Counted from the first letter of the stretch, positions 17,031-25,823 are shown. The stretch: 64,000 nt of DNA from Geobacter sp. (GCA_003314535.1 POSG01000004.1:62001-126000), one strand, 5' to 3'. The notes: generated by a model not told the origin, from the letters alone. Numbers and translations: made by a program.

Positions 17031-19445
17031 ATGGCATCCAAAGCGGAAGCAGTGAGCAAGAAACAGATTGACGTAGCGAACCTGCCGGGACCCACCCAAC
17101 GGGTGGAGGCAATCAAGGAGCGGTTCATCAAGACCACGCCGGAAATCTGCGTCGAGCGCGCGCAACTGATCACCGCATCCTACAAGGTGACGGAGGACCT
17201 GCCAATTCACATCCGGCGGGCAAAGGCCTTTGAAAAGATCCTGAGCGAAATGACCATCTTCATTGCGGACGACGAGCTGGTGGTGGGCAACCAGTGCACC
17301 AAGCCGCGTTCGGCGCCGGTCTATCCAGAGTTCTCCTGCAAGTGGCTGGAAGCGGAACTCGACCGGCTGGAAAAGCGGACCGGCGACGTGTTCCTCATCT
17401 CGGAAGACAAGAAGAAGATCCTCAGGGACCTTTTCCCCTACTGGGACAAGAAGACCTCCAACGAGCTGGCCACGTCGCTCATGACCCCTGATGCTCTGGC
17501 GGCCCAGGGCGCCGGCGTGTTCACCGTGGGCAACTACTACTTCAACGGTGTCGGCCACATCTCCGTCGACTATGCCAAGGTCCTTGCCAAGGGCCTGAAC
17601 GGCGTCATCGACGAGGCGAAAGCCGAATTGGCGAAGATCGACCTGACCGACCCCGATGACCTCAAGAAAATGCACTTCCTGGATGCCGTCATCACCTCCA
17701 ACGAGGCTGTGATCGCCTTTGCGCGGCGCTTCGCCGTCGAAGCCGAGAAACTGGCCGCAAGCGAGAAGAGCGCGCAGCGCAAGGCCGAGCTCGCGGAAAT
17801 CGCCCGCATCTGCCGGAAAGTCCCAGCCCAGCCTGCAGAGTCCTTCGGGGAGGCGATTCAGTCTTTCTGGTTCATCCAACTCGTCCTGCAGCTCGAATCC
17901 AACGGCCACTCCATTTCCCCCATGCGTTTCGACCAGTACATGTACCCCTACCTGGAAATGGACACCTCCATCACCACGGAGAAAGCCCAGGAACTTCTGG
18001 ACCTGCTCTACATCAAGTTCAGCGAGATCAACAAGGTCCGCGACGAAGGCTCTACCAAGGCCTTCGGCGGCTACCCCATGTTCCAGAACCTGATCGTGGG
18101 CGGGGTGGACAGGGAAGGCGAAGACGCGACCAACGACCTTTCTTTCATGTGCCTGCAGGCGACCGCCAACACCAAGCTCTACCAGCCGTCCATCTCCATC
18201 CGCGTCCACAGCAACACCCCGGCTGAGCTGTACAAAAAGGCCGCCGAAGTGAGCCGACTCGGCCTGGGCATGCCGGCCTACTACAACGACCGCTTCATCA
18301 TCCCGGCGCTCTTGAGCCGCGGACTCACCCGTGAGGATGCGCGCGACTACGGCATCATCGGCTGCGTCGAGCCCCAGGTGGCCGGCAAGACCGAAGGGTG
18401 GCACGATGCCGCGTTCTTCAACATGGCCAAAGTCCTGGAGCTGGCGCTCAATGACGGCGTGGACGCGCTGACCGGCAAGCAGCTCGGCCCCAAGACCGGT
18501 GACCTTGCTTCCTTCAACTCTTTTGATGACGTGATGAAGGCGTACAAGACGCAGATGAAAAACTTCGTAAAGCTGCTGGTCATTTCCGACAATGCCGTGG
18601 ATATCGCCCACGGTCAGCGCACGCCGCTGCCGTTCCTCTCTTCACTGGTGGACGACTGCATGGCCAAGGGCAAGTCGCTCCAGGAAGGCGGGGCGCACTA
18701 CAACTTCACCGGGCCGCAGGGCGTGGGCGTCGGCAACGTGGGCGACTCCCTGACTGCCATAAAAAAGCTGGTGTTCGAGGACAAGGCAATCACCCTCGCC
18801 GAACTCAAGAAGGGCCTGGAAAGCGACTTTGCGGGCGTGGAAATGGAAAGCATGCGGCAGATGCTGCAGAACCGCGCTCCCAAGTACGGCAACGACAATG
18901 AATATGCCGACCTGATTGCCCACGAAGGGGCACTGATCTACTGCAGGGAAGTGGAGAAGTACACCAACCCGCGCGGCGGCAGGTTCCAGCCCGGCCTGTA
19001 CCCGGTCTCGGCCAACGTGCCCCTTGGCACGGTGGTAGGCGCGACACCGGACGGCCGCAAGTCCGGCAAAGCGCTGGCAGACGGCGTCTCCCCGGTTTCA
19101 GGCGTGGACCAGGCCGGTCCGACGGCGTCCGTGAAGTCGGTTGCACGTCTCGACCACGTAATCGCCTCCAACGGCACCCTGCTGAACATGAAGTTCCACC
19201 CCAACGCCCTGAAGGACGACCGGGGGATCCAGAACCTGGTCGGCGTCACCGAGACCTTCTTCAACGGCGGCGGAACCCACATCCAGTACAACGTCATCGG
19301 CCGCGACACGCTGCTGGACGCCCAGAAACACCCCGACAACTACCAGGGCATGGTGGTGCGCGTCGCCGGGTACAGCGCCTTTTTCACCTCGCTCGACAAG
19401 GCGATCCAGGACGACATCATCGCCCGTACCGAACAGATGTTCTAA
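17031..19445 (+). CDS. Glycyl radical diol dehydratase (B12-independent glycerol / 1,2-propanediol dehydratase type)
   Basis: 804 residues. The thiyl-radical Cys445 and catalytic Glu447 are in 'GIIGCVEPQ'; the glycyl radical site is Gly780 in 'VRVAGYSAFF'. Residues that position glycerol in the Clostridium butyricum enzyme (from memory His164, His281, Ser282, Asp447) appear here as His176 ('GVGHISVDY'), His293-Ser294 ('NGHSISP') and Asp459 ('GWHDAAFF'), at the same relative spacing. It should dehydrate glycerol to 3-hydroxypropionaldehyde or propanediol to propanal, anaerobically. No microcompartment shell genes or targeting extension are visible. AGGAGGAGG decides the start. The activating enzyme is 111 bp downstream. 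Confidence 0.9.
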   Translation: MASKAEAVSKKQIDVANLPGPTQRVEAIKERFIKTTPEICVERAQLITASYKVTEDLPIHIRRAKAFEKILSEMTIFIADDELVVGNQCTKPRSAPVYPEFSCKWLEAELDRLEKRTGDVFLISEDKKKILRDLFPYWDKKTSNELATSLMTPDALAAQGAGVFTVGNYYFNGVGHISVDYAKVLAKGLNGVIDEAKAELAKIDLTDPDDLKKMHFLDAVITSNEAVIAFARRFAVEAEKLAASEKSAQRKAELAEIARICRKVPAQPAESFGEAIQSFWFIQLVLQLESNGHSISPMRFDQYMYPYLEMDTSITTEKAQELLDLLYIKFSEINKVRDEGSTKAFGGYPMFQNLIVGGVDREGEDATNDLSFMCLQATANTKLYQPSISIRVHSNTPAELYKKAAEVSRLGLGMPAYYNDRFIIPALLSRGLTREDARDYGIIGCVEPQVAGKTEGWHDAAFFNMAKVLELALNDGVDALTGKQLGPKTGDLASFNSFDDVMKAYKTQMKNFVKLLVISDNAVDIAHGQRTPLPFLSSLVDDCMAKGKSLQEGGAHYNFTGPQGVGVGNVGDSLTAIKKLVFEDKAITLAELKKGLESDFAGVEMESMRQMLQNRAPKYGNDNEYADLIAHEGALIYCREVEKYTNPRGGRFQPGLYPVSANVPLGTVVGATPDGRKSGKALADGVSPVSGVDQAGPTASVKSVARLDHVIASNGTLLNMKFHPNALKDDRGIQNLVGVTETFFNGGGTHIQYNVIGRDTLLDAQKHPDNYQGMVVRVAGYSAFFTSLDKAIQDDIIARTEQMF

Positions 19446-19462
19446 GATGAAGTGCTGACATG

Positions 19463-19496
19463 AGGCGCCGGCAGGCTTGAGGATGCCGGCGCCTCG
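19463..19496 (+). promoter_or_regulatory. Intercistronic hairpin between dehydratase and activase genes
   Basis: Perfect 12-base stem (GAGGCGCCGGCA / TGCCGGCGCCTC) with a ten-base loop and no T-run. Likely an mRNA-stabilising or partial-attenuation element that keeps the activase at lower level than the dehydratase. Confidence 0.6.
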
Positions 19497-19556
19497 CATC
19501 AATGAAGGCAATGAAAGTCGCATGCGGCATTTCACTTGATATACGGAGACCACAAA

Positions 19557-20525
19557 ATGAGCTGGACCCACGAATATCTGCTCTACGACCCCGATGCCCA
19601 AAAGCGCAGAGAGCTGACCGGCCTGGTAAGCGATTTCCAGAGGTTCTCGATCCACGATGGCCCCGGAATCCGCACCATTGTTTTCCTGAAAGGATGTCCG
19701 CTGCACTGCGCCTGGTGCGCGAACCCGGAAACCATTTCCCCGCGTCCGGAGATCATGCTCATCCCGCACAACTGCATCGGCTGCCGCAAGTGCATCGAGG
19801 TTTGTCCCTCCGGGTGTTTCGGGGAAGCGGACGGAATCGTCAATTCCATCGACCGGGACATGTGCCTCCTTCCAGAGTGCGGCAAGTGCCAGCGTGTCTG
19901 CTATGCGAATGCGGTAAACATCAGCGGGCGTTACCTGACGGTCGCAGAGGTGATGGATGTGGTGCTCCTGGACAGGGAGTTTTACGACCGCACCGGAGGC
20001 GGGATCACCTTTTCCGGCGGCGAGCCGTTCGCGCAGCCGGCATTTCTCAAGGAGCTGGCGCAAACGGCAAAGGTTCTGAAGCTGCATACCGCGGTGGAAA
20101 CATGCGGACATGTGAGCTGGAACGTATTCAGCTCAGTGCTGGACTACCTGGATATCGTGCTCTACGACCTGAAGCACATGGACCCTGACCGGCATCTGCA
20201 GGGAACCGGTGTCGGCAACCATCTCATACTGGAAAATGTCAGGAGGGTCGCTGCATCAGGCAAACCGATCCGCATCAGGCTGCCGCTGATACCCGGTTTC
20301 AACGACTCCGAGGAAAACATCCGGGCGACAGCGGAATTCATAGCCGGGTTTTCCAGCCTGGAGGCCCTCGACATTCTCCCCTACCACCGCATGGGCGAGC
20401 CCAAATGGGGTCAGCTGCACCAGGATTACAAGCTTCATGGCGTTGCGCCTCACGGCAGGGAGCGGGTGTTCGAACTGGCCGACATCGCACGAGCGTACGG
20501 TATTGAGGTTACCGTGGGAGGGTGA
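19557..20525 (+). CDS. Glycyl radical enzyme activating enzyme (radical SAM)
   Basis: 322 residues. Radical SAM cluster motif CxxxCxxC in 'KGCPLHCAWCANPE' near residue 43; two extra ferredoxin-type cysteine sets follow ('CIGCRKCIEVCP' and 'CLLPECGKCQRVCY'), as in activases of diol dehydratase and decarboxylase types rather than pyruvate formate-lyase. 'GGGITFSGGEPF' binds SAM. It cleaves SAM to abstract hydrogen from Gly780 of the upstream enzyme. GGAGA before ATG 19557 sets the start; an ATG seven codons earlier is rejected. Confidence 0.92.
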   Translation: MSWTHEYLLYDPDAQKRRELTGLVSDFQRFSIHDGPGIRTIVFLKGCPLHCAWCANPETISPRPEIMLIPHNCIGCRKCIEVCPSGCFGEADGIVNSIDRDMCLLPECGKCQRVCYANAVNISGRYLTVAEVMDVVLLDREFYDRTGGGITFSGGEPFAQPAFLKELAQTAKVLKLHTAVETCGHVSWNVFSSVLDYLDIVLYDLKHMDPDRHLQGTGVGNHLILENVRRVAASGKPIRIRLPLIPGFNDSEENIRATAEFIAGFSSLEALDILPYHRMGEPKWGQLHQDYKLHGVAPHGRERVFELADIARAYGIEVTVGG

Positions 20526-20607
20526 GCTGTTCTTCGGGCATATACGAGATTGTTCGTGAATCACCGCGTTAATTACGGACAAGCTCCAAGTCCTGACGGG
20601 AGAACCC

Positions 20608-21273
20608 ATGGAAGACAGCCGGGCAGCGAAGGCGGCGAAAATCTTTGCCCTCGAAGGGCTTAATCTTCTGAAATCAGCTTCCTATGATGCGGCTCTGGAG
20701 GCCTTCGAGGAAGCGGCCAGGCTGTGTGCGCAAGGGGGCGATGCCGCCGGGGAGGCAGCCCAGCGCATGGTCATTGCGGATATCCAGTGTGCTATGAACC
20801 AGCTCGACAGGGCGCTCAGCTCCTCTCTCTCCGTCCTATCTTACCTTTCCGCTGTTGAAGATACAGCGGGAATGGCAACCGTCCTGAACAACATCGGCCT
20901 CCTGCTGGCGCGTCTGGAGCGCTACGAAGAAGCCGATGAGGCTTTCCTCGATGCACTGCGTTTGTTCGAAGCATGCGGCAAGCCCGAACGGGCCGCCGAC
21001 CAGATGGGGAACCTGGGATCGGCCTGCAGGGACCGGCAGGAATATGACCGGGCGCTCGACTATTATCGACAGGCCCTGCAACGTTTCGAAGCTATCGGCT
21101 GCACCGATAAAATAGCGGATCAATTTGCGAACATCGCATACATCCATGTCATGCGCGGCGAGAAAAATGCCGGCATTGACAACTTCGAAAAGGCAAGGGC
21201 ACTGTATGAACGCGCGGGTAATGTCGAAAAGGCCCGCCGAGCCATAGAGAACATCGACCTTCTCAGGGGGTGA
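20608..21273 (+). CDS. TPR-repeat protein of the dehydratase locus
   Basis: 221 residues made of about five TPR units of the longer 'tetratricopeptide-like' kind ('AGMATVLNNIGLLLARLERYEEA', 'RAADQMGNLGSACRDRQEY', 'KIADQFANIAYIHVMRG'). No signal peptide. TPRs of this type often scaffold or regulate other proteins. It is 13 bp before the DUF4037 gene and 82 bp after the activase gene, all on the same strand, so part of the same unit. Its partner is unknown. Confidence 0.8.
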   Translation: MEDSRAAKAAKIFALEGLNLLKSASYDAALEAFEEAARLCAQGGDAAGEAAQRMVIADIQCAMNQLDRALSSSLSVLSYLSAVEDTAGMATVLNNIGLLLARLERYEEADEAFLDALRLFEACGKPERAADQMGNLGSACRDRQEYDRALDYYRQALQRFEAIGCTDKIADQFANIAYIHVMRGEKNAGIDNFEKARALYERAGNVEKARRAIENIDLLRG

Positions 21274-21286
21274 CAGCAAGGCTGCC

Positions 21287-22213
21287 ATGCAGGGACTGCA
21301 ACTGGCAAGAAAATATTTTTTCGAGTTCGGGCTGCCAATGATCCGGGAATCCTTCGGCGACATTGCCGGCAGGGTTGCCGCGGGCCTGGTTGGGCCCGGT
21401 TCGGAGTGTTACGGGTTCGATGACGAACTGTCCCGCGACCATGATTGGGGTCCGGGTTTCTGCACCTGGCTGAACAGGGAAGATTTTGCGGTGTACGGGG
21501 AGGAGCTGGCTGCCGCCTACCTTCGGCTGCCGCGGGAATTTGACGGTTTCGGGCCCCGCAGGACCAGCTCCGGCGAGGAAGGCCGCATGGGCGTCATGAC
21601 CGTGCAAGGTTTCTATGCCCGATACACGGGACTCGATCACCCGCCGCAGGGAATTCGTGAATGGCTGCAGCTGCCCGAGCAGGCCCTGGGAGTCTGCACC
21701 AACGGCCAGGTGTTCCATGACCCCGCCTATGGCTTTTCTTCCTGGCGCCGCCATCTGCTCGACTATTATCCGGAAGACGTCCGGCGCAGAAAGATAGCTT
21801 CGCGCTGCATGACCATGGCGCAGACGGGCCAATACAATCTTGCCCGCAGCCTTAAGCGCGGCGACGCTTTCGCCGCCCGCTATTGCGAACTGCAGTTCTG
21901 CCACGACCTGATGTCAATGGTGTTTCTGCTCAATCGCCGCTATCCCCCCTTCTACAAGTGGCTGCACCGGGCGGTGATGGATTTGCCGCTGCTCGGGACG
22001 GAGGTATACGAAAGCATCGTCGAAATGCTGAACAGCTGCGTCTGCGAGCTGAAAATCACCATTATCGAAACTCTCTGCTCCTTGGTCATCGAGGAGTTGC
22101 ATCGGCAGGGACTGAGCGATTCCAGCAGCGGCTTCCTGGCCGATCACGGGCCGGCGGTGCAGGCGGGCATCCTCGACCCCGACCTGCGAAGAGATTTCAC
22201 TGTTTGCGGATGA
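21287..22213 (+). CDS. DUF4037-domain protein (nucleotidyltransferase-like fold)
   Basis: 308 residues. The N-terminal motif 'GPGSECYGFDDELSRDHDWGPGF' region (about 38-62) is the hallmark of DUF4037; its G-S-x(n)-D-x-D arrangement resembles the active site of nucleotidyltransferases that add AMP or antibiotic adenylyl groups. The acidic residues appear intact. No function is known. The stop codon overlaps an ATG of the next gene (ATGA). With the TPR and DUF4125 genes it forms a tight trio downstream of the glycyl radical enzyme. Confidence 0.8.
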   Translation: MQGLQLARKYFFEFGLPMIRESFGDIAGRVAAGLVGPGSECYGFDDELSRDHDWGPGFCTWLNREDFAVYGEELAAAYLRLPREFDGFGPRRTSSGEEGRMGVMTVQGFYARYTGLDHPPQGIREWLQLPEQALGVCTNGQVFHDPAYGFSSWRRHLLDYYPEDVRRRKIASRCMTMAQTGQYNLARSLKRGDAFAARYCELQFCHDLMSMVFLLNRRYPPFYKWLHRAVMDLPLLGTEVYESIVEMLNSCVCELKITIIETLCSLVIEELHRQGLSDSSSGFLADHGPAVQAGILDPDLRRDFTVCG

Positions 22214-22233
22214 CACCATTGAAAGGCAAGCAA

Positions 22234-22824
22234 ATGGAAGAGAAGAATGCCATCATTGAGCAGATACTGGAAATCGAGCTGGCCATGTTCCTCGGCGTTC
22301 CCACCGCTCACCGGTACAGCTGCCAGGAGGACCCGGAGAGTTTCAGGATTCACCGGAAGGCCCAGTTTGCGGCATGGTCGGCTCCGACTCTGGAAAGCTA
22401 TCTCATGGACCTGCTGCGGGCAGGGGAGGAGAAGCGCAACCTGGTTGCGGTCAAGTATGCCCGCATGGATGACCTCCTGCCCCGTGAGAATTTCAGCCCC
22501 CTGATCGCAACGATTGTCGAACTGGCGCTTGAGGGGCAAAAGCGGTTTGTCGCCGACTACCCCTGCCTCATGAGGGGTGGACGCCCTTTGGGCACAGAAG
22601 AGGACTCCCCGGGGCTGACTTCCTTCGAAACTTATCTGCGCGGCGAACTGGAAACATACTCGGATAAAACACTGGAACTGCTTTATGGAGACATGCTGGA
22701 ATTGCGCAATTCCGGGTCGAGCCTTTCCGAAGCGACCTATCGCAATCTGGCCAGGCAATGGGGTTTCGAATCCCTGGATATGCTGGAAGAGACTCTGCGG
22801 AAAAAGTACGATAAACCTGGCTGA
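22234..22824 (+). CDS. DUF4125-family protein
   Basis: 196 residues, alpha-helical, no signal peptide. The N-terminus 'IIEQILEIELAMFLGVP' is the family signature of DUF4125. Function unknown. An ATG at 22210 overlaps the previous stop (ATGA) and would add eight residues; 22234 is chosen because AAAGG lies eight bases ahead, but either is possible. Last gene of the dehydratase-associated run; the next 600 bp hold no gene. Confidence 0.75.
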   Translation: MEEKNAIIEQILEIELAMFLGVPTAHRYSCQEDPESFRIHRKAQFAAWSAPTLESYLMDLLRAGEEKRNLVAVKYARMDDLLPRENFSPLIATIVELALEGQKRFVADYPCLMRGGRPLGTEEDSPGLTSFETYLRGELETYSDKTLELLYGDMLELRNSGSSLSEATYRNLARQWGFESLDMLEETLRKKYDKPG

Positions 22825-23426
22825 ACCGCGAGGCTTTGCGAAGAAAGTGCTCGCCGGCCCATGTTAATGCTATCCATCTGTGAAGTCCCATCGACCCGTC
22901 GAATTCCAGGGAAATAGTGCGCATGCCAAAGCGGATGGAGGTCCGCTTCATGCCGAACGTGCCCTTTTGTGGCCATTTGCCCGGATCACCCCGTCTTTTT
23001 TAACTTCGAAGAAATCAGTCCGGTTGCTTTGCCGTTCGATGATACCGTGGCGTGAGAGCGAATTCATCCGCACGGAAGGGATGGCAGCGGCTGTTTTCAT
23101 CTCCATCGGATGTTGCCCGATGTCTTGAACTGAGCCTTTTCGTGGAGGATTGACAAATTTGTTTATCTAGGTATATATATAATTATATAAGTATGCTGCT
23201 GTTGGGTGCTGTTCGGTCTTCGAGAGATGATCGTGCAGCATGTTATTCGATATGCATATTTCTGGAAAAACAGGTTGGCGATGATAGCCTGCCGGCAGTC
23301 TTCCCGGTTGGCTGGTGGTGAACGTTTCCGGGAATGATGGGTGAAGTTGTCAGCCATCCCGGGCCGGCAAGAAATAGATTGGGTGAAGATGCAGGTGTTC
23401 AATGGATAACTCCAAAGGAGCCAAAG
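22825..23426. other. 600-bp intergenic region
   Basis: No coding sequence with codon use like the neighbours is seen. It contains an AT-rich promoter region at 23150-23192 for the downstream lipoprotein gene, leaving a leader of about 240 bases that could fold but matches no riboswitch I recognise. Confidence 0.5.
23150..23192 (+). promoter_or_regulatory. Promoter with overlapping ModE-like palindrome
   Basis: TTGACA at 23150-23155 is followed after 16 bases by TATATA. The stretch 23169-23192 reads AGGTATATA-N6-TATATAAGT, close to the E. coli ModE consensus CGnTATATA-N6-TATATAACG. Because the region is simply AT-rich, the ModE reading is weak. Confidence 0.4.
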
Positions 23427-23816
23427 ATGCGAAGACTATGGAGGTACATGAGAGGAATGGCCCTGGCTGTCGTGATAGGTGGTGTGGTTGCGGGTTGTTC
23501 AACCAATCCCCCGGTCACGAGTTCGCTTGAATTGAATAACGGGAGCACCCTTAATAGGGGTGACCAGGCTGTGTTCGACTTTAGAGGCAGTGGTGAGGTG
23601 CAGAAAGCGGTATGCCTCGGTGAAACGATACCGGTGTACAGAGAGGTTTTTATCTTTCAAACCATGAGCAGGACTGAAGTGGGCAAAGTCAAGGTTGTCA
23701 GCTATTCCGGAGACAACAAGTTCAATGCCCAGGTTGTGGAAGGCCAGCTGAGAGACGGTGACATAGCCCGCAAGGATTCGGTCGCATGCTTGTTGGAGAG
23801 GCCTGACGCCGGATGA
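23427..23816 (+). CDS. Small putative lipoprotein
   Basis: 129 residues. A lipoprotein signal peptide (residues 1-24, lipobox 'VVAGCS') shows export and lipidation. The mature part is a short beta-rich domain containing 'GETIPVYREV' and 'VGKVKVVSYSGDNKF', reminiscent of surface or secretin-associated domains but not recognised. AAAGGAG seven bases before ATG 23427 fixes the start. It has its own promoter and terminator. Function unknown. Confidence 0.75.
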   Translation: MRRLWRYMRGMALAVVIGGVVAGCSTNPPVTSSLELNNGSTLNRGDQAVFDFRGSGEVQKAVCLGETIPVYREVFIFQTMSRTEVGKVKVVSYSGDNKFNAQVVEGQLRDGDIARKDSVACLLERPDAG

Positions 23817-23843
23817 CGGTTGCCATGACGATATGTGAATCGA

Positions 23844-23873
23844 GGGCCGGGCTGAGAAACCCGGCCCTTTAGT
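23844..23873 (+). terminator. Intrinsic terminator of the lipoprotein gene
   Basis: Perfect eight-base stem GGGCCGGG / CCCGGCCC with an eight-base loop, then TTTAG, 30 bases after the stop codon. Confidence 0.8.
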
Positions 23874-23913
23874 ATTTCACGGAATGGCTCACTGCAGGTG
23901 TTCTGAAAAGGAC

Positions 23914-23946
23914 AAGGGGCCGGGCAATTTGCCTGGCCCCTTGATT
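23914..23946. terminator. Stem-loop between lipoprotein gene and tRNA-Lys
   Basis: Stem AAGGGGCCGGGC / GCCTGGCCCCTT with loop AATTT. On the minus strand it follows tRNA-Lys by about ten bases and probably ends that transcript. Confidence 0.7.
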
Positions 23947-23952
23947 TATATC

Positions 23953-24028
23953 TGGTGGGCGCGCACGGGGTCGAACCGTGGACCTGACGATTAAGAGTCG
24001 CCTGCTCTACCAGCTAAGCTACGCGCCC
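23953..24028 (-). tRNA. tRNA-Lys (anticodon CTT)
   Basis: 76 bases with encoded CCA. The acceptor stem is GGGCGCG / CGCGCCC, the D-arm TAGCTTAGCTGGTAGAGC is standard, the anticodon loop CTCTTAA gives CTT for AAG codons, and the T-loop GTTCGAACC is canonical. Confidence 0.95.
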
Positions 24029-24047
24029 GAGGTAATGTCTGGTTGGA

Positions 24048-24076
24048 ATACTAAAACTATTGACAGGTATGGTCAA
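24048..24076 (-). promoter_or_regulatory. Promoter of tRNA-Lys
   Basis: On the minus strand TTGACC (24071-24076), 17-base spacer, TAGTAT (24048-24053), about 20 bases before the tRNA 5' end. Confidence 0.55.
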
Positions 24077-24261
24077 TGACATTTTTTTTAAATTTCCTAA
24101 GGCATTGGGGATGCAGGGAAAAAATTGCACCACTTGACATTGGGGCAAACTCGGCGATAAGGGGTAGTAGGTGCCTGGCTTGTGCGGCAGGTGGGGATTG
24201 CCGAGGGAAAAAGCCGGGCCTAAGAGCCATTCTAATCTATGGCATGTGAGTGGAGGGAATT

Positions 24262-24504
24262 ATGACACCATACGAGAATCAGGGAGGCAGTTCACCTATT
24301 CTGGCCTTTGAGATCGGTGATGACTCGATAATGATCAAGTTCGTGGACGGTTCGCTCTATCTTTTCACCTACCAGAGCGCGGGCAGCTCCAATGTAGAGC
24401 AGATGAAGAAATACGCGATGTTCGGGCATGGATTGAATGGTTTCATCAGCAGGTTCGTGGGGATGTCGTCGGGATTGAGGGTCGTCCAGAAGAAAGCCAG
24501 CTGA
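24262..24504 (+). CDS. KTSC-like small protein
   Basis: 80 residues. 'MIKFVDGSLYLFTY' followed by 'MKKYAMFGHGLNGFISRFV' resembles the KTSC fold, a small domain found alone or beside lysyl-tRNA synthetase. The usual closing KTSC residues are not all present, so the match is partial. GGAGGG five bases before ATG 24262 supports translation. A possible promoter (TTGACA at 24134) lies upstream. Function unknown. Confidence 0.65.
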   Translation: MTPYENQGGSSPILAFEIGDDSIMIKFVDGSLYLFTYQSAGSSNVEQMKKYAMFGHGLNGFISRFVGMSSGLRVVQKKAS

Positions 24505-24547
24505 AAACGGTTCTGACTGTTTCGGGGAGGTATGCGCCCATGGAGGC

Positions 24548-25141
24548 TCAATCCCACAGGTCGACCGAAGACTGAGCGCTCTCCTGCCGTTTCAGTGCGT
24601 CCGTCCAGCACTCACGGTCGCGTTTCGCCAGGTTGGTATTGTGGTCCGAACGGATCTTCCGCACGTAGACCGAGTAATCCCCGTGGCAGAAATGCACTAC
24701 CCTGCCGCGGGACCCGCCGAGATCCCTGGCTGCAATGGGGATTTTCTCCAGGTTCAGGAACTCCACAACGAAGCGGCTGTTGTTTTCACCGACGCGGTAC
24801 ACGGAGTCCGTCGGCAACCTGGTGAGCGCGCTTCCGCCGAAGACCTTGGCGCAAAGGTTGTCGCGATGTGCTCCCAGTCTCATCATTTCATTTATCAGCA
24901 GTTCCATGGCGTGTATTCCGTAACGCCCTGCTTCGGAGAAGCAGAGGGCAGACCCTGGAGGATGGCCTTCGCCGCTGATGAGGAAGTGGTTCATGCCGAT
25001 GATCTTGTTTTTCCGGTCATAAAGGCATGCAGACACGCATGAGCCGAGGAGGGTCGAGATGACGATCGGTTTCGATGAAACATAAAACTCCCCGGGCATG
25101 ATTATCGCGCGCTTGTAATGTCCGACGGATTCAACTCTCAA
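24548..25141 (-). CDS. cheD: Chemoreceptor glutamine deamidase CheD
   Basis: About 197 residues. Core signatures are present: catalytic Cys in 'STLLGSCVSACLYD', His in 'GMNHFLIS', the 'KVFGGSAL' loop, and 'ARDLGGSRGRVVHF'. CheD deamidates glutamines of chemoreceptors and, with CheC, tunes adaptation. No other che gene is nearby. No ATG lies at a good position: a TTG at 25141 with AGGTGG upstream is preferred; ATG 25099 would start just before 'MPGEFYVSS' but lacks a ribosome site. Divergent from the cupin gene. Confidence 0.88.
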   Translation of the reverse strand: MRVESVGHYKRAIIMPGEFYVSSKPIVISTLLGSCVSACLYDRKNKIIGMNHFLISGEGHPPGSALCFSEAGRYGIHAMELLINEMMRLGAHRDNLCAKVFGGSALTRLPTDSVYRVGENNSRFVVEFLNLEKIPIAARDLGGSRGRVVHFCHGDYSVYVRKIRSDHNTNLAKRDRECWTDALKRQESAQSSVDLWD

Positions 25142-25218
25142 AATTCCACCTGGAATATCCTGCAGTGTGTAAATACAGGTTAATGATAATAAATTGTAAA
25201 ACTGGAAAGGAGAAGCCT

Positions 25219-25554
25219 GTGTTCTGCAAAGCTCACAGCAAGGGGTACAGAGAGGTAATATCGGGTATACGTGCAAAAACTTTAGTATATGGGGAAAATA
25301 CTCTTGTTGCGGAATTCAGGATGGAGGCAGGCAGCATTCTGCCTGAGCATTCTCATTTTCATGAGCAGACAGGTTACCTGGTCGAAGGAAAGATGCATCT
25401 CACTATCGACGGGCAGACATTTGAAGTTGAAAGAGGAGATTGCTGGTGCATAAATGGTGGTTCCGGGCACAGCGCTGAAATCCTCGAATATTCTGTGGCA
25501 GTCGAGGTGTTTTCTCCTTTGCGGGAGGACTATTTGCCGGAAGGAGGCAAATAA
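25219..25554 (+). CDS. Small single-domain cupin protein
   Basis: 111 residues: one cupin barrel with motif 1 in 'LPEHSHFHEQTGYLVEG' (His, His, Glu metal ligands) and a second-motif His in 'NGGSGHSAEI'. Typically binds one divalent metal. Substrate unknown. Starts with GTG 25219, set by AAAGGAG six bases upstream. Lone gene, divergent from cheD. Confidence 0.8.
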   Translation: MFCKAHSKGYREVISGIRAKTLVYGENTLVAEFRMEAGSILPEHSHFHEQTGYLVEGKMHLTIDGQTFEVERGDCWCINGGSGHSAEILEYSVAVEVFSPLREDYLPEGGK

Positions 25555-25823
25555 TCACAGGCATTATATCTTGCCAAGTCCTTGATAATAGTGATAAAGC
25601 AACTAACGATGCGAAATAATTGGACTTGCTGTCTTGCCCAAAAAATGGGCAACCGGCTAATCACCCAGTGTGAAATATCTCTTTCGCAACTCTTCCACAA
25701 GGTATTCAACAGTTCGTCAACAGTGCCTGTTGGATACTAATTTTTCACCTTGTCAAGTGACAATAAATGGCAGTGCGCCAGGGGGCGGGAGCTCCAGCGA
25801 CGGGTTCCCTGCTGTCCTGCTGG

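Noticed and set aside
16842-18611. 589-codon minus-strand frame
   Set aside because: Antisense to the glycyl radical enzyme gene; composition typical of a shadow.
23953-24076. TA-rich DNA near tRNA-Lys considered as an integration attachment site
   Set aside because: No integrase gene and no direct repeat of the tRNA 3' end seen in the window.
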